NCBI GenBank assembly: GCA_036522275.1
Contig: DATDGC010000073.1
Location: 3,305 to 67,304, forward strand
Direction of reading: 5' to 3'
Length of the DNA stretch: 64,000 bases
Source of the DNA: JAHFRG01 sp036522275
GTDB taxonomy: Bacteria > Pseudomonadota > Gammaproteobacteria > Burkholderiales > JAHFRG01
The notes below the pieces were generated by a model, which saw only the letters and a program-made list of their open reading frames with translations, was not told the origin of the DNA and made no database searches. Shown here one piece after another: positions 60,289 through 64,000 of the stretch; the stretch's first letter is position 1; every line of letters starts with the position of its first letter. The position numbers and the translations under genes are program-made.

Positions 60289-61176
60289 ATGTTCCATAGC
60301 TTCTGTTATTCTTTTCTTATGCTCCACTCTACCAAATCCCGCAAACCCGATTATTTAGGCTTTGGTCTGGGGTTGAGGATTCCTCACTACGACGAGATTC
60401 TTGCAACCCGTCCCAGAGTGGATTGGTTTGAGGTTTTGTCTGAGAACTATTTGGTCCCAGGAGGGAAACCTCTCCATTACCTGGAGCGCATTCGCGCAAA
60501 TTATCCTGTGGTCATGCACGGTGTGTCGCTCTCGATTGGCGGGTCTGACCCTTTAAACCTGGATTATCTAAAACAACTCAAGGCTTTGGCAGACAGAATC
60601 GAGCCTAAATGGATCTCCGACCACTTATGCTGGACCGGAGTAGGCGGACTAAACCTGCATGACCTGATGCCGCTTCCCTATACCGAGGAAGCGGTGAAGC
60701 ATGTGGTCTCAAGAGTCAACCAAGTCCAGGATTTCCTGGGGCGCAGAATCCTCTTGGAGAACGTCTCAAGCTATGTCACCTATAAGCAGTCCCAACTCAC
60801 CGAGTGGGAGTTCCTGACCCATATTGCAGAGCAGGCCGACTGCTTAATCCTGCTCGACATCAACAACATTTATGTCAGCAGCTTCAACCACGGCTTTGAG
60901 TGTCAGAACTATCTCAACGGCATCCCCATCGAGAGAGTGCAGCAGTTTCACTTGGCGGGCCACCAAAACTGCGGAAATTACATCGTGGACACCCATGATC
61001 ATCCGATAATCAACCCGGTGTGGGCGCTCTATGAGAAAGCCCTGAAACGTTTTGGCCCCGTCTCCACCATGATAGAGCGGGACGACAACATCCCGCCCCT
61101 CAAAGAGCTCCTCGCCGAACTTAATCACGCCAGAACAATTGCTGGGCTGATATTGGCCAAAGCAAAAGCTGCATGA
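60289..61176 (+). CDS. bufB: DUF692-family multinuclear iron enzyme (BufB/MbnB-like)
   Basis: The 295-residue TIM-barrel protein has the DUF692 start LGFGLGLRIPHYDEIL, the metal-ligand segments VMHGVSLSIGG, ISDHLCW, ILLENVSSYV, LLDINNIYVSSFNHG, HLAGH and DTHDHPI. This family installs oxazolone/thioamide or thiooxazole groups on Cys in methanobactin and bufferin precursors, working with a partner protein. ATG 60289 has CAGGG nearby; ATG 60319 is an alternative that gives the family N-terminus. It overlaps bufC by ATGA. Confidence 0.92.
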   Translation: MFHSFCYSFLMLHSTKSRKPDYLGFGLGLRIPHYDEILATRPRVDWFEVLSENYLVPGGKPLHYLERIRANYPVVMHGVSLSIGGSDPLNLDYLKQLKALADRIEPKWISDHLCWTGVGGLNLHDLMPLPYTEEAVKHVVSRVNQVQDFLGRRILLENVSSYVTYKQSQLTEWEFLTHIAEQADCLILLDINNIYVSSFNHGFECQNYLNGIPIERVQQFHLAGHQNCGNYIVDTHDHPIINPVWALYEKALKRFGPVSTMIERDDNIPPLKELLAELNHARTIAGLILAKAKAA

Positions 61177-61958
61177 AAGTGCTTTCGGATTTGCAGAAAG
61201 AATTCCAGGACTACGTGTTCAAGCGTGACCGGCACATGGAGCGCGAAGTCGTGGGCACCCGGCGCGCCAGCTCCAAAACGCGGCTTGGCATTTATTCCAG
61301 CGCCTACCGCCTGCGGCTCCTGGAAGCGCTGGACACCGATTACCCCGCCTTGCGCGCGCTGGCGGGCGATGAGCATTTCGAGAAACTGGGCTATGCCTAT
61401 ATCGAAAGCCACCCTTCCCCCTATTACAACATGCGCTGGTACGGCGGCGAACTCGCGCAATTCCTGAAAACCACTCCGCCCTACAACGAGCATCCGGTGT
61501 TAAGCGAAATGGCCGCTTTCGAGTGGATTATGGCGCTCGCCTTTGACGCCCCTAACGATCCGGTAGTAACAGTGGACGACATGGCCAAAGTTCCAGCGGA
61601 GGCCTGGCCAGATCTGGTGTTCATGCCCCACGCTTCACTGCAGCGCTTGAACCTGGAATGGAACGTGCCGGTGTTCTGGAAAGCGGTGGATAAAAAAGAA
61701 CAGCCTGAACTCCCGCTGAAAAACGAGTTTCCGGTAGGTTGGGTACTGTGGCGCCGCGAGCTTAATATTTACTTCCGCTCGATGAGTGTCGAAGAAGCGT
61801 GGGCGACAGATGCGATGAGAAGCGGCAATACTTTTGCAGAAATCTGCAGCGGGCTTTGCGAATGGATAGATGAACTTCAGGTCGCGCAGCATGCAGCGGG
61901 TCTGCTCAAAGGCTGGATAGCCGAAGGGATGATTAAGGAAGTCGTGGTTCCTCGCTGA
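61173..61958 (+). CDS. bufC: DUF2063-family partner protein (BufC/MbnC-like)
   Basis: The 261-residue protein starts MKVLSDLQKEFQDYVFKRD and has the DUF2063 blocks RLGIYSSAYRLRLLEALDTDYPAL and YIESHPSPYYNMRWYGGELA. It pairs with the DUF692 enzyme to recognise and modify the precursor. The start overlaps the bufB stop (ATGA). No DoxX-type bufD gene follows before the convergent ssb gene, so the operon is the minimal three-gene type. Confidence 0.9.
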   Translation: MKVLSDLQKEFQDYVFKRDRHMEREVVGTRRASSKTRLGIYSSAYRLRLLEALDTDYPALRALAGDEHFEKLGYAYIESHPSPYYNMRWYGGELAQFLKTTPPYNEHPVLSEMAAFEWIMALAFDAPNDPVVTVDDMAKVPAEAWPDLVFMPHASLQRLNLEWNVPVFWKAVDKKEQPELPLKNEFPVGWVLWRRELNIYFRSMSVEEAWATDAMRSGNTFAEICSGLCEWIDELQVAQHAAGLLKGWIAEGMIKEVVVPR

Positions 61959-61984
61959 ATCCCGTACCGCGTCCGGTGCAGTGC

Positions 61985-62431
61985 TCAGAACGGAATATCG
62001 TCCTCCAGATCTTCTATGCCGCCACTGCCCTTGCCCTCAGATTTGGAGGCGGCATGCTCTTTTGCCGGTGCTTCCTGGCTCATGGCCTCAGAACCGCCAG
62101 CGCGGCTTCCCAGCATCTGCATGCGGTCCGCGACAATTTCGGTGGTGTAGCGTTCTTTTCCCTCCTTGTCCTGCCACTTGCGCGTGCGCAGCGAGCCTTC
62201 AACATACACCTGGCTGCCTTTTTTCAGATACTCCCCGGCGATTTCAGCGAGCTTGCCGAAGAAGGCCACACGGTGCCACTCGGTGCGCTCCTGTTTCTCC
62301 CCGCTTTTGTCCTTCCAGGTGCCAGTGGTGGCGACGCTGATATTGGCAACAGCCCCGCCGTCAGGCATGTAGCGCACCTCCGGGTCGCGCCCGAGGTTGC
62401 CGATGATAATCACCTTGTTTACTGAAGCCAT
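61985..62431 (-). CDS. ssb: Single-stranded DNA-binding protein
   Basis: The 148-residue protein has the OB-fold start MASVNKVIIIGNLGRDPEVRY, WHRVAFFGKLAEIAGEYLKKGSQVYVEG, a Gly-poor linker, and the acidic C-terminal tip DLEDDIPF used for partner binding. The ribosome-binding site AGAGG, 6 nt before ATG 62431, comes from a family A terminal repeat (62434-62452). It follows the MFS gene, the usual betaproteobacterial pair. Confidence 0.97.
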   Translation of the reverse strand: MASVNKVIIIGNLGRDPEVRYMPDGGAVANISVATTGTWKDKSGEKQERTEWHRVAFFGKLAEIAGEYLKKGSQVYVEGSLRTRKWQDKEGKERYTTEIVADRMQMLGSRAGGSEAMSQEAPAKEHAASKSEGKGSGGIEDLEDDIPF

Positions 62432-62433
62432 AT

Positions 62434-62452
62434 GGAACCTCTGATTAAGTCC
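62434..62452 (-). repeat. Solo family A terminal repeat upstream of ssb
   Basis: GGAACCTCTGATTAAGTCC stands alone between the MFS stop (62455) and the ssb start (62431), without a partner repeat close by. On the ssb strand it reads ...AATCAGAGGTTCC, supplying AGAGG as a Shine-Dalgarno sequence. It could be the footprint of an excised or collapsed element. Confidence 0.75.
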
Positions 62453-62454
62453 AT

Positions 62455-63828
62455 TTATATCTCCCCCGCTATTAACCGAATTACATTCTGTTCGTCAAAA
62501 CCGTTGCTGTCCACTTTGAGATACGCCACGCCTTCGGCGGCGAGCACCAGCGCTTCTTGCACTCCCGCAACCGAAGCGAGCTGCCGCGACAATCCGCTGG
62601 CGCGGCGGTTGTCCATCGCCGGAATCGGATAGATCTTGGTTTCCATGGCAACCGGCATTTTCATGGTAAACGCCAGTATGAGCCAAATGGCCAGCAGCAT
62701 AACGCCGAAAGCGAACACCGCTATTGTGCCGTGATGCTGCGACAGATACCCGCTCGCCACGGCGCCGACAAAAGCGCCGAAAAACTGCACGCTGCTGTAC
62801 ACGCCTATCGCGGTGCCCTTGGCACCGGGCGGCGCAATTTTTGAAATGAGTGAAGGCAGCGACGCTTCAAGTATATTGAAAGCGGTAAAGAAAGCGAGCA
62901 ATGCAACAAAGATTTCCCACAGGCTGCCAAGCAGCCACGGCAGCAATAACTGCGTGGCGAGCATCAGCGCCACCGCCGCGCAAAACACCTGTTTGAGCCT
63001 GGCTTTCTTTTCCGCAAACAAAATGGCCGGCAGCAATAACAAGAAAGAACCCAGCATCACCGGCAGATACATGAGCCAGTGGCGGTCAACGCCAAGCCCT
63101 GCCTTGAGCAAGGCAAACGGCACCACCATAAACAAGGCCATCAGCACCGCGTGCAGCGCGAAGATGCCGTAATTCAAGCGCAGCAGCTGGCCATCGCGCA
63201 ATACCGCGAGCAGTCTGACACTCTGACCATCGCCCCCTGAAGAAAAACTGTGTTGCGGATCGGGAATCACCGCGTAGACCACGGCAATCGCCAAAATCGC
63301 CAGCACGCCGGTCATGACAAAAATACCCGGCACGCCGATGATCTGATTAAGCAACGGCGCAGCAACCAATGAAAGCGCGAAGGTGAGTCCGATGGTCGAG
63401 CCAATCAGCGCCATCGCCTTGGTGCGGTGTTCCTCGCGGGTCAAATCGGCGGTCATGGCGATCACCGCGGCGGAAATCGCGCCCGACCCTTGCAGCACGC
63501 GCCCGACAATAATCATGTAAATGTCTTGCGCCCATGCCGCGACAAAACTGCCGATGGCAAACAGAACCAAGCCCGCGTATATTGTCGGCTTGCGCCCAAT
63601 GCGATCGGAGAGCCAGCCGAACGGTATTTGCAGAATCGCCTGGGTGAGCCCGTATGCGCCAAGCGCAATTCCCACCAGGGTATGGCTGGCGCCGCCCGGC
63701 AGATGCTCGGCATAAATCGCAAACACCGGAAGAATCACGAACATCCCCAGCATGCGCAGGCCGAATATGCCGGCGAGTCCCAGGCTGGCACGCAGTTCCA
63801 GCGGGGTCATCCTGTCGGAGAAAGTCAT
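62455..63828 (-). CDS. MFS transporter with a C-terminal ferredoxin-like domain
   Basis: The 457-residue protein has 12 membrane helices, with MFS motifs GWLSDRIGRKPTIYAGLV (about residues 72-89) and GRVLQGSGAISAAVIAM. After the last helix come about 60 residues (ASVAGVQEALVLAAEGVAYLKVD) that look like a heavy-metal-associated-type beta-alpha fold without the Cys pair. This MFS gene is a regular neighbour of ssb and uvrA in betaproteobacteria. Cargo unknown. Confidence 0.9.
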   Translation of the reverse strand: MTFSDRMTPLELRASLGLAGIFGLRMLGMFVILPVFAIYAEHLPGGASHTLVGIALGAYGLTQAILQIPFGWLSDRIGRKPTIYAGLVLFAIGSFVAAWAQDIYMIIVGRVLQGSGAISAAVIAMTADLTREEHRTKAMALIGSTIGLTFALSLVAAPLLNQIIGVPGIFVMTGVLAILAIAVVYAVIPDPQHSFSSGGDGQSVRLLAVLRDGQLLRLNYGIFALHAVLMALFMVVPFALLKAGLGVDRHWLMYLPVMLGSFLLLLPAILFAEKKARLKQVFCAAVALMLATQLLLPWLLGSLWEIFVALLAFFTAFNILEASLPSLISKIAPPGAKGTAIGVYSSVQFFGAFVGAVASGYLSQHHGTIAVFAFGVMLLAIWLILAFTMKMPVAMETKIYPIPAMDNRRASGLSRQLASVAGVQEALVLAAEGVAYLKVDSNGFDEQNVIRLIAGEI

Positions 63829-63885
63829 AGGGGGTTGGGAAAAAATCGAAAACTGGGGTATATTAACAGGTTGACCACCGCTAAT

Positions 63886-64000
63886 GGAACCTCTGATTTA
63901 GTCCTCCACATTTGCGTTGCTGGTAAAATGCGGATGGATGCAAGGCGCGCGACGAAGGTCGTAGCCGGGACTACGAAGCCGAGGAGCGCAACGCCGCAGA
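63886..64000. mobile_element. Family A TIR element, truncated by the window edge
   Basis: GGAACCTCTGATTTAGTCC (63886-63904) starts an element whose visible 115 bp, including GGATGGATGCAAGGCGCGCG and GACGAAGGTCGTAGCCGGGA, match the right half of the 36465-36739 element read on the minus strand, at roughly 85% by eye. It runs off the window. It lies in the region upstream of the MFS gene. Confidence 0.8.

Overview
The window reads as chromosomal DNA of a betaproteobacterium, probably an uncultivated Burkholderiales/Nitrosomonadales-type lineage. Reasons: a bacterial tetrahydromethanopterin (H4MPT) C1 gene set, the housekeeping blocks fmdB-DUF502-aspS, nudB, nadA, ybhP-clsB and MFS-ssb, and their protein styles. 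Coding density is high, most genes lie on the minus strand, and neighbours often overlap by ATGA/GTGA. I see no rRNA, tRNA or CRISPR array.

Region 1 (1-15.7 kb) is an H4MPT/methylofuran-linked formaldehyde oxidation island. The minus-strand genes run mptG, mtdB, an ATP-grasp gene, mch, a second (RimK-type) ATP-grasp gene, a CitG-like gene and fae, with two probable methylofuran-synthesis genes at the left edge. The plus strand has a HisA-like gene and fhcB-A-D-C, followed by gluQ and an O-methyltransferase. Together they take formaldehyde plus H4MPT to formate and make parts of the cofactors. Region 2 (15.7-37.7 kb) is mixed metabolism and transport: a YafJ-like amidotransferase, an MFS carrier coupled to a 45-residue membrane peptide, CBS and MoCF-domain proteins, tartronate semialdehyde reductase, an amidase with a TRAP transporter, two cation antiporters, ybdK, lutA-lutB-mmsA-lutC, egtD and pbpG.

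Region 3 (about 38.0-48.1 kb) is the most unusual part. It is a G+C-rich, apparently mobile phosphonate island: phnW, ppd, a PEP mutase fused to a nucleotidyltransferase, a second nucleotidyltransferase, a PhyH-type dioxygenase, two CDP-alcohol phosphotransferases, a heptosyltransferase-like GT9 and a 2OG-Fe(II) oxygenase. This suggests synthesis of 2-aminoethylphosphonate (or a hydroxylated form), its CMP activation, and transfer to a lipid or glycan. The island contains an IS91-type transposase remnant and an inverted 14-bp motif, and one side carries a broken 3' end of an ABC exporter gene whose intact relative lies on the other side.

Region 4 (48.1-64 kb) returns to housekeeping order (ABC exporter, clsB, ybhP, nadA, nudB, aspS, DUF502, fmdB, an ABC-2 exporter, ssb, MFS). 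It is interrupted by an A+T-richer DpnI-like Gm6ATC restriction gene with two unknown small genes, and it carries a bufferin-type copper RiPP operon (bufA-bufB-bufC). A family of short non-autonomous elements with GGAACCTCTGATTAAGTCC-type terminal repeats is scattered from 30.9 kb to the right edge; some copies supply a ribosome-binding site or a stop codon to adjacent genes.
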